Source: Candidatus Binataceae bacterium (GTDB taxonomy: Bacteria > Desulfobacterota > Binatia > Binatales > Binataceae). From it: a stretch of DNA of 64,000 bases. The notes beneath the pieces are model-generated. The model was given only the letters and a program-made list of their open reading frames with translations. It ran no database searches and was not told the origin of the DNA. Made by a program: the position numbers and the translations under genes. The DNA is taken from assembly GCA_035650475.1 (NCBI GenBank), contig DASRHP010000005.1, positions 54,283-118,282 on the forward strand, in the 5' to 3' direction. Shown in pieces: positions 37,348-46,653 of the stretch (position 1 is its first letter; each line of letters starts with the position of its first letter).

Positions 37348-39072
37348 TCACTTGTACATCGTCTGGTTCATCGTGCCCGGCGCGTAAACTTCGGGATCGA
37401 CCCACACGTTGATGAGCGCGCACTTGCCGGACTCGCGCGCCCGGCGCAGCGCCGGCGCGATATCCTTCGCCTCGCGCACCTCCTCGCCGTATCCGCCGAG
37501 CATTTTGGCGAACTCGTCGAAATGCACGTCGCCCAGGCGATTGGCGACCTCGCCGCGCTCCTTGCCGTATTTGACCGTCTGCCCATAGCGGATCTGATTC
37601 ATGTGCGAGTTGTTGCCGATCACGCCGATGAACGGCAGGTTGTAGCGCACGCAGGTCTCGAAGTCCCATCCAGTCAGCGTAAAGGCGCCGTCGCCGAACA
37701 GGCCGACCACTTCCTTCTCCGGCCGCGCCAGCTTCGCCGCCATCGCGAACGGCGTGCCGACGCCGAGCGTGCCGAGCGGTCCGGGATCCATCCAGTGGCC
37801 CGGCGCCTTGGGCTGGATCACGCCGCCCGCAAAGGTCACCACGTCGCCACCGTCGCCGATGAAGATCGTGTCCTCGGTGAGGAACTGATTCAGCTCGTGC
37901 GCCAGGCGCAGCGGATGAATCGGTCGCGCATCGGAGAGTAGACGTGGGCGCATCGCCTCGGCCGCTTTGCGCTCCTGCTCGCGCAACTCGCGGAGCCAAC
38001 CGTCGCGCCGGCGCGCGCCGTTGTCGGCGCGTCCGCTGGCAGCCTGCGTGACCGCGGCGAGGATCGCGCCTGCGTCGCCGACCAGGCCGAGCGATAGGTC
38101 GCGGTTCTTGCCCACGGTGCGGTAGTCGAGGTCGATTTGGACCACCGTCGCCTCCGCGCGCAGTCGCCGCCCGTAGCCCATTCGGAAGTCGAACGGCGTG
38201 CCGACGATCACGATCACGTCGGCCTTCTCGAACGCGTAACCACGGGTCTGATGGAAATGATGCGGGTCGCCGGGCGGCAGCGTGCCGCGACCGGCGCCGT
38301 TCATGTAGGCCGGCAGGTTGAGCCGGTGGCAGAACTCGGCCGCCGCCGCGCTCGCCCGACACGTCCATACCTGCGTTCCGAGCAGGACGCAGGGGCGCGA
38401 GGACTTGACCAGGATGTCCGCGAGGCGCTCGATGTCGCGCGGGTCACCCGCGCTCGCGGTCGAGGCGCGATAGCGGTTAGGGGCGGGAATCCGCGCCTTG
38501 GCGGCGTCCACTGTGGCGTCGAGGACGTCGCGCGGGATTTCCAGGAACGATGGGCCTGGCGCGCCGTGGTAGCACTCGCGAAAGGCCATGCTCACCATGT
38601 CGGCGACGCGTTCGGTCGCGGGCACCGTAGCCGCGAACTTCGTAATCGGGCGCATCATGTCGACGTGCGGCAAATCCTGGAGCGAGCCCATCCGATGCTG
38701 GCTGAGCGGTCCCTGCCCTCCGATCAGCAGCATCGCGCTCTCGGCGCGAAACGCGTTGGCCACGCCGGTCACCGCGTCGGTCGTTCCTGGCCCCGCGGTG
38801 ACGACCGCACATCCGGTCTTGCCGCTGACGCGCCAGTAGCCATCGGCCGCGTGCGCCGCGACCTGCTCGTGGCGGACGTCGATTATCCGGATGCCCTCGT
38901 TGAGGCAGCCGTCGTAGATGTCGATAATGTGGCCGCCGCAGAGCGTGAAGATCGTATCGACGCCCTCGTTGCGCAGCGCCTTGGCAACGAGGTTGCCGCC
39001 GGAGATCCGGGCGCCCGCGGCGGCCGACTCGCGCGCCGCGCTTTCCATCGATCTTTCAGCAGCTCCTGCCAT
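37348..39072 (-). CDS. ThDP-dependent decarboxylase/lyase (oxalyl-CoA decarboxylase or 2-hydroxyacyl-CoA lyase type)
   Basis: 574-residue thiamine-diphosphate enzyme of the acetolactate-synthase/oxalyl-CoA-decarboxylase superfamily. The catalytic glutamate E69 (DVRHEQ) lies in the N-terminal domain; the GDG...NN cofactor motif ([10 protein letters not shown], then [10 protein letters not shown]) is in the C-terminal domain. No FAD-type quinone-binding or membrane tail is seen. It sits directly before frc, which suggests that its substrate or product is a formyl- or oxalyl-CoA. Residues around the CoA site differ from Oxalobacter Oxc, and the C-terminus ([10 protein letters not shown]) is unusual. 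A 2-hydroxyacyl-CoA lyase that releases or consumes formyl-CoA is an equally good reading. The start ATG follows GGAG at 7 nt. Confidence 0.7.
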   Translation of the reverse strand: MAGAAERSMESAARESAAAGARISGGNLVAKALRNEGVDTIFTLCGGHIIDIYDGCLNEGIRIIDVRHEQVAAHAADGYWRVSGKTGCAVVTAGPGTTDAVTGVANAFRAESAMLLIGGQGPLSQHRMGSLQDLPHVDMMRPITKFAATVPATERVADMVSMAFRECYHGAPGPSFLEIPRDVLDATVDAAKARIPAPNRYRASTASAGDPRDIERLADILVKSSRPCVLLGTQVWTCRASAAAAEFCHRLNLPAYMNGAGRGTLPPGDPHHFHQTRGYAFEKADVIVIVGTPFDFRMGYGRRLRAEATVVQIDLDYRTVGKNRDLSLGLVGDAGAILAAVTQAASGRADNGARRRDGWLRELREQERKAAEAMRPRLLSDARPIHPLRLAHELNQFLTEDTIFIGDGGDVVTFAGGVIQPKAPGHWMDPGPLGTLGVGTPFAMAAKLARPEKEVVGLFGDGAFTLTGWDFETCVRYNLPFIGVIGNNSHMNQIRYGQTVKYGKERGEVANRLGDVHFDEFAKMLGGYGEEVREAKDIAPALRRARESGKCALINVWVDPEVYAPGTMNQTMYK

Positions 39073-39215
39073 GGTCGTTCTCCTCGGACGTCCGGACGAC
39101 TTCAGGCCGCCATCGTGCGGCAGTCATCCGCCTCGCCCACGCACGATCGCACGTTCGGGTATACCGTCTCCGTTCTTACCCGGCAAATCGCGAGCGGTGC
39201 AGCGGCTTTCGAGGA

Positions 39216-40631
39216 TCATCCACCGCGACGCCGGAAATGATCCGCGATCACCTTGGCCACGCAGCAGGTCACGCGCTTGGCGGTCGGAATATGCAGAAAC
39301 TCGTTGGGACCGTGAGCGTTGGAATGCGGGCCGAGCACGCCGGTAACCAGGAATTGCGCGTCGGGAAAGCGCTCGCCGAGCATGTTGGTGAACGGAATGG
39401 TTCCGCCTTCGCCCATGAAGGCGGGCGGCGCGCCGAAGTACGCGCGCGACGCCTCTTCCATCGAGCGCCCTAGCCACGGTGCAAGCGCCGGCGCGTCCCA
39501 TCCGTTGGCCGCCCAGTTGGGTACAAAGCTCACCCGCGCGCCGTGAGGCGGGTCATGTTCGAGCAGCGTCTTGAGGCGCTGCGCGGCGACCTCGGCGTCG
39601 CATGTCGGTGGCAATCGCAGCGAAAGCTTCAGCGCCGTCATCGGACGCATCACGTTGCCGGCGCTCGCCAGCGGCGGCAGGCCGTCGGCGCCGATAACCG
39701 CGAGCGCCGGCCGCCAGGTGCGGTTGAGAATCAACTCGGCCGGGTCGGAACTCAGCGGGCGGGCGCCGGCGACGAACGGAAACCGTTCATACCACGAACT
39801 GCCCAGCGCGGCTGCCGCCGCTTGCGCCTGCTCGCGCCGCGCAGCTGGGATCTCGGCGTGAAACTCGCGCTGGGTCACCGCGCCGGTCGTCTCGTCCTCG
39901 ATTCGGCTTAGGAGCTGGCGCACGATGCGGAAGCTGTCGGGCACGACACCGCCGGCGTCGCCCGAATGCACACCTTCGCTGAGCACCTCGACCGTGAGCG
40001 TACCGCCGGCGAGCCCGCGCAAGGAGGTCGTACACCACAACTGGTCGTAGCTGGCGCAACCCGAATCCAGTGCGATCACGAGGCTGGGGCTCCCGATGCG
40101 GCCGGCGAGATGGTCGATATAGTGGGGCAGATCGTAGCTGCCGCTTTCCTCGCAGGACTCGATCAGGATCGCGCAGCGCGCGTGCGCGACGCTTTGCGCG
40201 CGCAAAGCGCCAAGCGCGGCGAGCGCGGCGAACATCGCATAGCCGTCGTCGGACGCGCCGCGCCCGTAAAGCCGCTCACCGCGCACGACCGGTTCCCATG
40301 GCCCCAGCCCCTCACCCCACCCGGTCATCTCGGGCTGCTTGTCCATATGACCGTATAGCAGGATGCAATCGGCCGAACTGCCGGGGACGTCGATGAAGAG
40401 CACCGGCGTGCGCCCCTCAAGCCGCACGATCTCGACCGTCGCGCCGGCCGGCGCATGACGCCGCGCCCAATCGGCGAAACGTGCCGCCGCCCGCTCCATG
40501 TGCCCGTGCGCTTGCCATTCGGGGTCGAAGGCCGGCGATTTGTTGGGAATACGGATGTACTCGGTGAGCTCACCCAGGATCGATCGATCCCACAACTGTT
40601 CGACGTGAGTGCGAAGCGCGGTCGTATCCAT
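39216..40631 (-). CDS. M20-family metallopeptidase
   Basis: 471-residue dizinc hydrolase of the M20 family (dipeptidase/carnosinase-like subgroup). Metal and catalytic residues are visible: H and D in LLYGHMDKQPEMTGW, D in GRGASDDGYAM, the EE pair in ESCEESGS, D in ALDSGCAS and the last His in GPHSNAHGPNEF. The dimerisation lid domain lies in the middle. Annotated relatives hydrolyse dipeptides or amide bonds of aminoacyl conjugates. I start at the ATG at 40631, since the longer frame is not homologous. It is in a run of minus-strand catabolic genes; a role in cleaving an amide substrate is possible. Confidence 0.87.
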   Translation of the reverse strand: MDTTALRTHVEQLWDRSILGELTEYIRIPNKSPAFDPEWQAHGHMERAAARFADWARRHAPAGATVEIVRLEGRTPVLFIDVPGSSADCILLYGHMDKQPEMTGWGEGLGPWEPVVRGERLYGRGASDDGYAMFAALAALGALRAQSVAHARCAILIESCEESGSYDLPHYIDHLAGRIGSPSLVIALDSGCASYDQLWCTTSLRGLAGGTLTVEVLSEGVHSGDAGGVVPDSFRIVRQLLSRIEDETTGAVTQREFHAEIPAARREQAQAAAAALGSSWYERFPFVAGARPLSSDPAELILNRTWRPALAVIGADGLPPLASAGNVMRPMTALKLSLRLPPTCDAEVAAQRLKTLLEHDPPHGARVSFVPNWAANGWDAPALAPWLGRSMEEASRAYFGAPPAFMGEGGTIPFTNMLGERFPDAQFLVTGVLGPHSNAHGPNEFLHIPTAKRVTCCVAKVIADHFRRRGG

Positions 40632-40708
40632 ACGGAGAAGCCTACGCAGATGCGCGTGGGCGGGCAAAGCATCCGGCACGCCGCCTGCGCGCCGCCATCC
40701 GAGCGCGC

Positions 40709-41716
40709 CTAGCGAAAGGCCGGAATCACGTCGCGGCCGCAGGCGGCGATGAAGGCCGCGCCCGGCAGGTTGGGCTGAAGGATGATATGGCGGGGCGCAA
40801 ACGACAGCCGCGCCAGCACTCGCTCCAGCTGATCGCGCACCTCCGCGCCGCTGCCCATCAGGCAGAAGCGCCGCGCGATCTCGACCGGAATTTCCGCGAC
40901 CATCCGCGCCGCCAGCGCCATGTCGCTGGCGTGATGGAAGTCCGGCCACAGGCTCTTGAAGATTTCCTCAAGCGGCGCGCATGGCCATTTCAGTCCGAGG
41001 CGGTCCCACAGCCCGCGATTGACTTCGTAATAGCCCGCCGCCATCACGCGACCGCGCGCCGCGGCCAGCGCTGTGTCGTCGGTGAGCACGGTATGGAAAT
41101 GCAGCGCGACGAACAGCGACGCCGGATCATGGCCCGCCTCGCGCGCGCCCGCGCAAAACTCGGCGTGGGCCCACTCGATCAGTTCGGGGTCGGTGCCGAC
41201 GCGCATCACCACGCCGTCGGCCCTGCGGCCCGCCATCCGCAGCATCTTCGGCCCGCCTCCCGCAACGATCACCGGCACCGCGCGCGGCTGGTCTAGCCGC
41301 GACGGCCGGCTCCAACCCAGCTCGACGGCCGCGCCGGCGAGCAGGGTTCGCACGATTGTGACCGCACGCTCCATCCCGGCCAGCCGCGCGGGCCGCAGCC
41401 CGACCTGAAGCACGGCCGTGTCACCCGCGCCGACACCGAGCATCACGCGTCCGGGCGCGTAGCGATCGACGGCGGCGATGCTCGCGGCGAGGACGCTCGG
41501 ATGCCGCGTCACCGGATTGACTATCAGCGTGCCGACATGAGCGCGCTCCGTATTTTGCGCGGCGGTCAGGAGATTGACGAAAACATCACCGGCGTGGAGC
41601 TGGCTGTCGGGAAACCACAGATGGTCGAATCCGGCAGCCTCGGTTTCTTTGCACGACTGAATCAGCCGGTGCGGGTCGAGGAAGTGGAAGCGGTTGGTGC
41701 CGAAGCTCAGTTGCAT
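40709..41716 (-). CDS. LLM-class flavin/F420-dependent oxidoreductase
   Basis: 335-residue luciferase-like TIM-barrel enzyme. Typical landmarks are the start MQLSFGTNRFHFLDPHRLIQ, the cofactor loop HLWFPDSQLHAGDVFVNLL, the RHPSVLAASIAAVDRYAPGR segment and GVGAGD. It resembles the F420-dependent methylene-tetrahydromethanopterin-reductase-like subgroup, but whether F420 or FMN is used cannot be told from sequence alone. The ATG at 41716 is chosen because homology begins there. Neighbouring minus-strand genes encode an M20 peptidase and an amidohydrolase, all spaced by less than 80 bp, so co-transcription is likely. Confidence 0.87.
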   Translation of the reverse strand: MQLSFGTNRFHFLDPHRLIQSCKETEAAGFDHLWFPDSQLHAGDVFVNLLTAAQNTERAHVGTLIVNPVTRHPSVLAASIAAVDRYAPGRVMLGVGAGDTAVLQVGLRPARLAGMERAVTIVRTLLAGAAVELGWSRPSRLDQPRAVPVIVAGGGPKMLRMAGRRADGVVMRVGTDPELIEWAHAEFCAGAREAGHDPASLFVALHFHTVLTDDTALAAARGRVMAAGYYEVNRGLWDRLGLKWPCAPLEEIFKSLWPDFHHASDMALAARMVAEIPVEIARRFCLMGSGAEVRDQLERVLARLSFAPRHIILQPNLPGAAFIAACGRDVIPAFR

Positions 41717-41729
41717 TTTTCGGTTTTCC

Positions 41730-42722
41730 CTATTTTGCCGGGAGAGACAGCAGGCGGCGGGCATTGCCGCTCAGAATCTTTTCTTCGTCGGAGGGCTCCA
41801 GCCCGAGCGCCTTGACCTCGGCGATCGGATGAGCGATGCCGGCGGGCAGCGGATAGTCAGTGCCGATCACGAAGCGCTCGGCGCCGCAAGCGTTCACGAG
41901 ATGCGCGAGCATCGCGCGATTATGCGCGATAATGTCGAAGCTGAACTGCCTCGCATAGGTGGAAGGCGGCCGCGGTATCGCCTTTCGGCACTCGGGCACG
42001 AGCCGAAAGCCCATGTCGAGGCGACCGAGGACCGCGTGCAGCGCGCCGCCGGCATGATACAGCACCACGCGCAGAGCCGGATGCCGTTCCAGCACGCCGC
42101 CGTAGATCAGCAACGCCGCCGCCAGGCCGGTGTCATAGAGATTGCCGACCAGATTCCCCAGAAAATAGCGAGCGAGCGCGCCCTGCGGGGCGGCCTCGAA
42201 CGGATGAATGCATACGGCCATCCCGAGCGCTTCCGCTGCCGCCCAGAACGGCTCGAACTCGGGCTCGTCGAGCTGACGCGCTCCAACCCTGGGCGGGATC
42301 TCGACTCCGCGCATCCCGATTCGCGCCGCGCGTTCCAGCTCCTTGACCGCGGCCGGCGAATTCTGCAACGGAACCGACGCAAGCGGAACGAAATGTTCCG
42401 GACTGCGCTTGCCGATCGCAGCTAGCGCATCGTTGTTAACCTGTGCGATCGCCGCTCCCAGATCCGGCGCGACCTCCGGGTACATCAGGAACGGTACGCA
42501 CGAGACGGCCTGCGTCGTGATCCCCTCGCGCTCCATGTCGGCCAGGCGCGCCGGGGCGTCGGAGAGGGGACCGTCGATCGGCCGCAGCGCGGATTCCCGG
42601 ATCAGGAAGAAGCGACGGCCGTCGCGCTCGACGATCCGCGTCGCGTAGCGCTCGCCCTCGCGCGCGAGGAACGCGATCACCTCCGGCGCTATCATGTGGT
42701 TGTGCATATCGATGGCGTGCAT
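41730..42722 (-). CDS. Amidohydrolase-2 family decarboxylase/hydrolase
   Basis: 330-residue metal-dependent TIM-barrel enzyme related to aminocarboxymuconate-semialdehyde decarboxylase and hydroxybenzoate decarboxylases. The metal set H7, H9 (DMHNHM), H173 (CIHPF), H223 (LYHAGG) and D289 (GTDYP) is complete. The length is full. It lies between the LLM oxidoreductase gene and the Rieske beta subunit. In aromatic pathways such enzymes decarboxylate or hydrolyse ring-cleavage products or carboxylated aromatics. The exact substrate is unknown. Confidence 0.88.
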   Translation of the reverse strand: MHAIDMHNHMIAPEVIAFLAREGERYATRIVERDGRRFFLIRESALRPIDGPLSDAPARLADMEREGITTQAVSCVPFLMYPEVAPDLGAAIAQVNNDALAAIGKRSPEHFVPLASVPLQNSPAAVKELERAARIGMRGVEIPPRVGARQLDEPEFEPFWAAAEALGMAVCIHPFEAAPQGALARYFLGNLVGNLYDTGLAAALLIYGGVLERHPALRVVLYHAGGALHAVLGRLDMGFRLVPECRKAIPRPPSTYARQFSFDIIAHNRAMLAHLVNACGAERFVIGTDYPLPAGIAHPIAEVKALGLEPSDEEKILSGNARRLLSLPAK

Positions 42723-42767
42723 CGCGGCTTCTCCCTTGCGGCGCGCGGGCGCCGCGCGGCGATCGCG

Positions 42768-43253
42768 CTACAGGATGAAGCTGACCTTTCCGTGGGGGCG
42801 CAGCGCTTCGAGATCGAGGATCGCTTTGCGCTCTCGGATCTTGAGCCGCTCGCCTTGGCGCACGAGCTTGTACTCGTAGCGGCCGATATAGGTGTCGACC
42901 AGCTCGTAGCGCATCCGGTAAACCACAAAGTTCGCGGTTACTCTGATACTATCGGCGCCGTTTTCGACGATCCGGACGTTGCTCACTATCCGGCGCGTGC
43001 GCGAATGCGGCTGCTCGGCCCACGCAGACTTGCCCAGCAACTGCCGCACCCGCGAGCGAATTCGTACCATATCATCGGCTAGGATGAATAGTGTGTTGGT
43101 GGGATCGCCGCCGCGAAGGTCGGTCGGCGGAATGAGGTAGGTAGCGTCCTCGGTCAACAGCTCGAGCCATTCCTCCAGCCGCCACTCGTCGAGCAGCGCG
43201 GCCTCCGCGTAAAGGAACTCCTCGACCTCCTGGCGGGTGGCTTGGGTTCCCAT
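42768..43253 (-). CDS. Aromatic-ring-hydroxylating dioxygenase beta subunit
   Basis: 161-residue small subunit (NTF2/SnoaL-like fold) of a Rieske-type ring-hydroxylating dioxygenase. The N-terminal VEEFLYAEAALLDEWRLEEW and the following LTEDATYLIPPTD segment are typical for the family. It has no catalytic site; it packs with the alpha subunit in an alpha3-beta3 hexamer. I use the ATG at 43253, 5 bp after the alpha stop codon; the longer frame overlaps alpha. Complete and probably functional, but its alpha partner is truncated. No ferredoxin or reductase gene is adjacent. Confidence 0.88.
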   Translation of the reverse strand: MGTQATRQEVEEFLYAEAALLDEWRLEEWLELLTEDATYLIPPTDLRGGDPTNTLFILADDMVRIRSRVRQLLGKSAWAEQPHSRTRRIVSNVRIVENGADSIRVTANFVVYRMRYELVDTYIGRYEYKLVRQGERLKIRERKAILDLEALRPHGKVSFIL

Positions 43254-43258
43254 CGCGC

Positions 43259-44344
43259 TCAGGCGGCGCGCCGCGCGCGGCGCGTCTGCGGAGCGGTTAT
43301 CAGCTCGTTCCAGCGCCTCCAGAACACTCGGATCTGAAGTTCGTCGGACACCGACGGACGCTCGCGCTCCATCCCTCGCGAGATGTCCGACCATCCGACC
43401 TCACGGTTGACAAAACCGCGTTGGCAGGTCTCCAGCATCTCCACGTCGTCGGGCGTGGCGAATCCGCCTGGTCCGAGAAAGGTCAGGAAGTTGTCCAGCC
43501 GCAGCGCGGCGTCGTCGGGGTGCTCGTAGGCGGGCGCCAGCGACCACGCGTTGACCTCCATGTAGTCGGGCTTGACCGGGAAAAAGGTGCGGATGGTGAT
43601 CGCCATGATGTCGTTGACGACCAAATTGGGAAAGATGACAAGATTGCGGCTCGTTTCGCACATTCGCGCCGCGCGTTCCGTCCCAAATCGGCCTTCGAGG
43701 CGACTGCGCGTCTGTTCAATCCGCGCCTTTGCTAGCTCGCCGAAGGCAGGGACCCAGTGCGCGATCGGCCGTCCCCACGGGCTTTCGTATTCGATGACCG
43801 CATGGCCGTTGCCGAGATCTGCGGCACGCTGGCGCCGCCGTGCCAGGCCGCCCTTGAGATCGACCCCGGTTTCTTCAAGGAAACGCATGTAGCGCTGATG
43901 GGTCGGCAGCCCGTGGTAGCCGTCGAAACTGTTCTCGACCAGCAATTTCCAGTTGGCGCGGATGCTGTATGCCTGCGCGCCGTCGGCCACCTTCATTCCC
44001 GACTCCGACTGATCGCACACAAGGTCAAGATACTCTCTAGCTCCGGCAAGATAGTCAGTCAGCCCGGGAGTTGAACGATCGAAGTTGATAAAGATGAATC
44101 CACGATAACTGCCCACCCGCGCCGGCTGCGCCAGTCCCATTTCCTTGCGGTCGAAGGCCGCGCTGTAGGAATCCTCCCCCGGTATTCCGATCAGGTCGCC
44201 GTGCGTACTGAACGTCCATGCGTGATAGGGGCACTGAAAGCTGCGCGCATTGCCCCACGGCTGGCGGCACACCATCGCTCCGCGATGAGTGCAGGTGTTC
44301 AGGAGCACGCGCACGGCGCCGTCCTCGCCGCGGACGAGGATCAC
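43259..44344 (-). CDS. Rieske ring-hydroxylating dioxygenase alpha subunit, N-terminally truncated
   Basis: 361-residue remnant of an alpha subunit that is usually about 430-450 residues. The Rieske [2Fe-2S] site is complete (C18-x-H20 in NTCTHRG, C38-x2-H41 in CPYHAW), and the mononuclear Fe ligands H144 and H149 (DGYHGLPTH) are present, with a likely Asp near TPDDVEMLE. The protein would begin at GTG 44344 with MILVRGEDG, but family members carry about 60-80 residues before this point, and here those bases belong to a truncated amidohydrolase gene in another frame. The upstream half was therefore lost by deletion, or the contig is misjoined. Expression of a working oxygenase from this locus is doubtful. 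Confidence 0.85.
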   Translation of the reverse strand: MILVRGEDGAVRVLLNTCTHRGAMVCRQPWGNARSFQCPYHAWTFSTHGDLIGIPGEDSYSAAFDRKEMGLAQPARVGSYRGFIFINFDRSTPGLTDYLAGAREYLDLVCDQSESGMKVADGAQAYSIRANWKLLVENSFDGYHGLPTHQRYMRFLEETGVDLKGGLARRRQRAADLGNGHAVIEYESPWGRPIAHWVPAFGELAKARIEQTRSRLEGRFGTERAARMCETSRNLVIFPNLVVNDIMAITIRTFFPVKPDYMEVNAWSLAPAYEHPDDAALRLDNFLTFLGPGGFATPDDVEMLETCQRGFVNREVGWSDISRGMERERPSVSDELQIRVFWRRWNELITAPQTRRARRAA

Positions 44345-45279
44345 TGGAAGGTAAGATAAATGTTCTGATGAAAATACTCACTCGGCAGTTTTGAAAGCGG
44401 TTCGGTCCTGATGTGATGGCGATGGTGCTTGTATGCGTAATCCATCCGGTAGGTGAAATGCGGCGCCCAGCCGGCGTCGGCCTCGGCGCAGATCAGCTTG
44501 AGCCGCGGGTGGCGTTCGAACACCCCGCCGAGGACGAACATCGCGAGCAAATCCTGGTTGCCGCGCACCAGGTTCATCCAGCCGTTGAGCCTGGTGTTGA
44601 CGCCGCGATTGCCGTCCGCGTAGGGGCTGTCGGTCGGCTCGTTGGGATCCCTGCGGCCGGCAAGATGATGGAAGGTCAGCGGCAGGTCGAGGTCCACGCA
44701 GGCGTCCCAGAAAGGATCGTAAAGCTTGCTGTCGTAGTCCTCCTCGGCCGGCCATCCGGGCAGCATGATCCCGCGCAGGCCGAGTTCCTTTATCCGGCGG
44801 GCCTCGGCGATCGAGTCGTCCACCGTCCGCAGCGACACCTGGCCGACGCCGATGAGGCGCTCGGGGTGGGTCGCGCAGAACTCCGCCAGCCACAGATTGT
44901 AGGCATCCATGCACGCCTTGCGATAGTCGAAGTCGAGATGCTTGCACAGCAGCATGCCGACGCTGGGGTAGAGGATTTCGGCCGCGATGCCGTCGCGCTC
45001 CTGGGCGGCGATGCGCTCCTCGGGATCCCATCCGCCGGGCTGCAGCCAGCCGCGGTTGCGCGCTTCGATCGCAGGCAGTTCGGCAGGATCGACTCCCGCC
45101 GCCGACAGCAGAGTGACCGAGATGGGCCGGTTGATGCCGTCGATCAGATAGACGTCGCCGCGCCGCGCGTCGTGCGCCATTCGCGGCGAGCGATCCTTGA
45201 AGCGGCGATCGATACGCGACGGATAAGCGTCGGGCGGCTCGGTGACGTGCGAATCGGCCGAGAGAATCGGCTTTAGCAT
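44341..45279 (-). CDS. Amidohydrolase-2 family protein, C-terminally truncated
   Basis: 312-residue amidohydrolase of the type often encoded beside aromatic-degradation genes. The start ILSADSHVTEPPDAY has the usual D-x-H, and LTFHHLAGR and the AEADAGWAPHFTYRMDYAYK segment are typical. The protein stops at NIYLTFQ, the point where relatives continue with DDW and, further on, the FPHSDST motif that carries the catalytic Asp. About 60-70 residues and an essential residue are missing, so the product should be inactive. The stop falls within 4 bp of the Rieske alpha start, marking the junction. Confidence 0.82.
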   Translation of the reverse strand: MLKPILSADSHVTEPPDAYPSRIDRRFKDRSPRMAHDARRGDVYLIDGINRPISVTLLSAAGVDPAELPAIEARNRGWLQPGGWDPEERIAAQERDGIAAEILYPSVGMLLCKHLDFDYRKACMDAYNLWLAEFCATHPERLIGVGQVSLRTVDDSIAEARRIKELGLRGIMLPGWPAEEDYDSKLYDPFWDACVDLDLPLTFHHLAGRRDPNEPTDSPYADGNRGVNTRLNGWMNLVRGNQDLLAMFVLGGVFERHPRLKLICAEADAGWAPHFTYRMDYAYKHHRHHIRTEPLSKLPSEYFHQNIYLTFQ

Positions 45280-45350
45280 CGCTCAGCACCTCCTGCCGAC
45301 TCATTCCAGCCGGCGCACGGCGGGCGCCGCGCGCCGCAGCGGTTAACAGT

Positions 45351-46382
45351 TCACGCCACCATGAAGCATTTCGACGAATTGAAGATCCAGGTCGCGACGA
45401 AATCGATCTCGGCCGGGCGCCGGTTCAACTGGGCAAGCGCGCCCACCAGGCACATCCAGTTGAGGACCTCGTGCTGACCACTGTCTTCGATCGCTTCAAG
45501 GCTGCGGCTTCTCCACACATCGTAATCGCCGGTGCGCAGAGCGTCGTAGAGCATCCGATCCGCCGCGATGTCGGGATAAAGGAAATGATTCTTGGCGGTG
45601 AGAAAGGCGTGCGACCAGCTCGACGACGCCATCAGCACGACGCGCCACGGGCTCGCCGAAAGGATCTTCGCCGTTGCCGCGCCGAGGTCAAAAAGCCGCC
45701 GCGGCGAGGGCGAGGGCGGATCAAGATCTGCCTCGCTCGGCGGATGATCGAACACGGGCAGGCCACCGCGCTGGGCCACCACGCGCCTGCCGTAGCAGTT
45801 GATCGCGAACGGCACCAAAGGGTGGGAAAATCCTGTGCGGTCGTAGTCAAGGTAGAAAATGGCGTTGGCGAAGGCGTGGCCTAACGAGTGATGAAGCGGC
45901 TTGTAGGCGTACGCGGTGTCAAACCCCGCCTCGAGCAGTCCGGCGGCGAGGCGCTTGGCAGCCACTGGATAACCCGGTACGCAGAATTTCTTGTCTGCCG
46001 GCTCGTTCCACACGTTCTGTCCGCGCGGGGCGAACTCGATTGTGTCGTAGGCGTACACGCAGTAAGGCGGTATCACATCTTCGCGGAAATTCTCGTACTG
46101 GTCGTCACCCCAGATCAGGATGAAGTCGGGTTTGAAGTCGTCGATCCGCGCGCGCAGCTTGCGGAACCACGGGAGCATCGCCTCGCGATGGCGGCGCGCG
46201 GCACGCGCGCCCCCGTCGTCGTCCCACTCCTCGCGCATCGCGGCCGGCCAGTTCTCCACCCGGCGCTTGTCTTCGGGCAGCGCAGGGTTGCGCAGCATCT
46301 GCTTGAGGATTGTCGCCATCGCCTCGTCGCGACCGGCCAGCGGCGGGTAGTGAGTGAGACCGACAGCGAGAATTTCGCCCAT
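45351..46382 (-). CDS. LigB-type (class III) extradiol ring-cleavage dioxygenase
   Basis: 343-residue protein of the LigB superfamily, which cleaves catechols or protocatechuate with Fe(II) in a fold unrelated to the VOC dioxygenases. H11 (LTHYPPL) is the expected first metal ligand; IWGDDQYENF, YKPLHHSLGHAF and LMASSSWSHAFL carry conserved residues around the active site. The ATG is preceded by GGAGG. It is the first gene of the minus-strand catabolic run and is divergent from the CMD/dehydrogenase pair across 270 bp. It probably opens the ring produced by the Rieske system, although that system is damaged here. Confidence 0.85.
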   Translation of the reverse strand: MGEILAVGLTHYPPLAGRDEAMATILKQMLRNPALPEDKRRVENWPAAMREEWDDDGGARAARRHREAMLPWFRKLRARIDDFKPDFILIWGDDQYENFREDVIPPYCVYAYDTIEFAPRGQNVWNEPADKKFCVPGYPVAAKRLAAGLLEAGFDTAYAYKPLHHSLGHAFANAIFYLDYDRTGFSHPLVPFAINCYGRRVVAQRGGLPVFDHPPSEADLDPPSPSPRRLFDLGAATAKILSASPWRVVLMASSSWSHAFLTAKNHFLYPDIAADRMLYDALRTGDYDVWRSRSLEAIEDSGQHEVLNWMCLVGALAQLNRRPAEIDFVATWIFNSSKCFMVA

Positions 46383-46653
46383 GTTCCCAATCCTCCGTGG
46401 CGGAGAATTTCGGGGCCGCCTGCGCCCGCATCCCCGGACGCCTCGCCTTCGTCTTTATACCAGAAGCGCGCGCATATGGGTTGCCCGCGGCGGGGCGCTT
46501 TTGGGGCGTCGGCGGCAGCTCTCTCCGCGTCGTCGGCAACGTTGCACCCGGGGCCCGGCTTGTGCCGCGGATAGCGTGGCGGTAGAAGTGTCGCGATCAG
46601 GCGTCCTCTCTTGAAGATTTGTCGGCGACGCCCCCGCAACGGAGGAAAACATC

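Noticed and set aside
37348..39072. Firm call as classical oxalyl-CoA decarboxylase (oxc)
   Set aside because: Only the neighbourhood supports it; the sequence departs from Oxalobacter Oxc outside the ThDP motifs, so a broader call is used.
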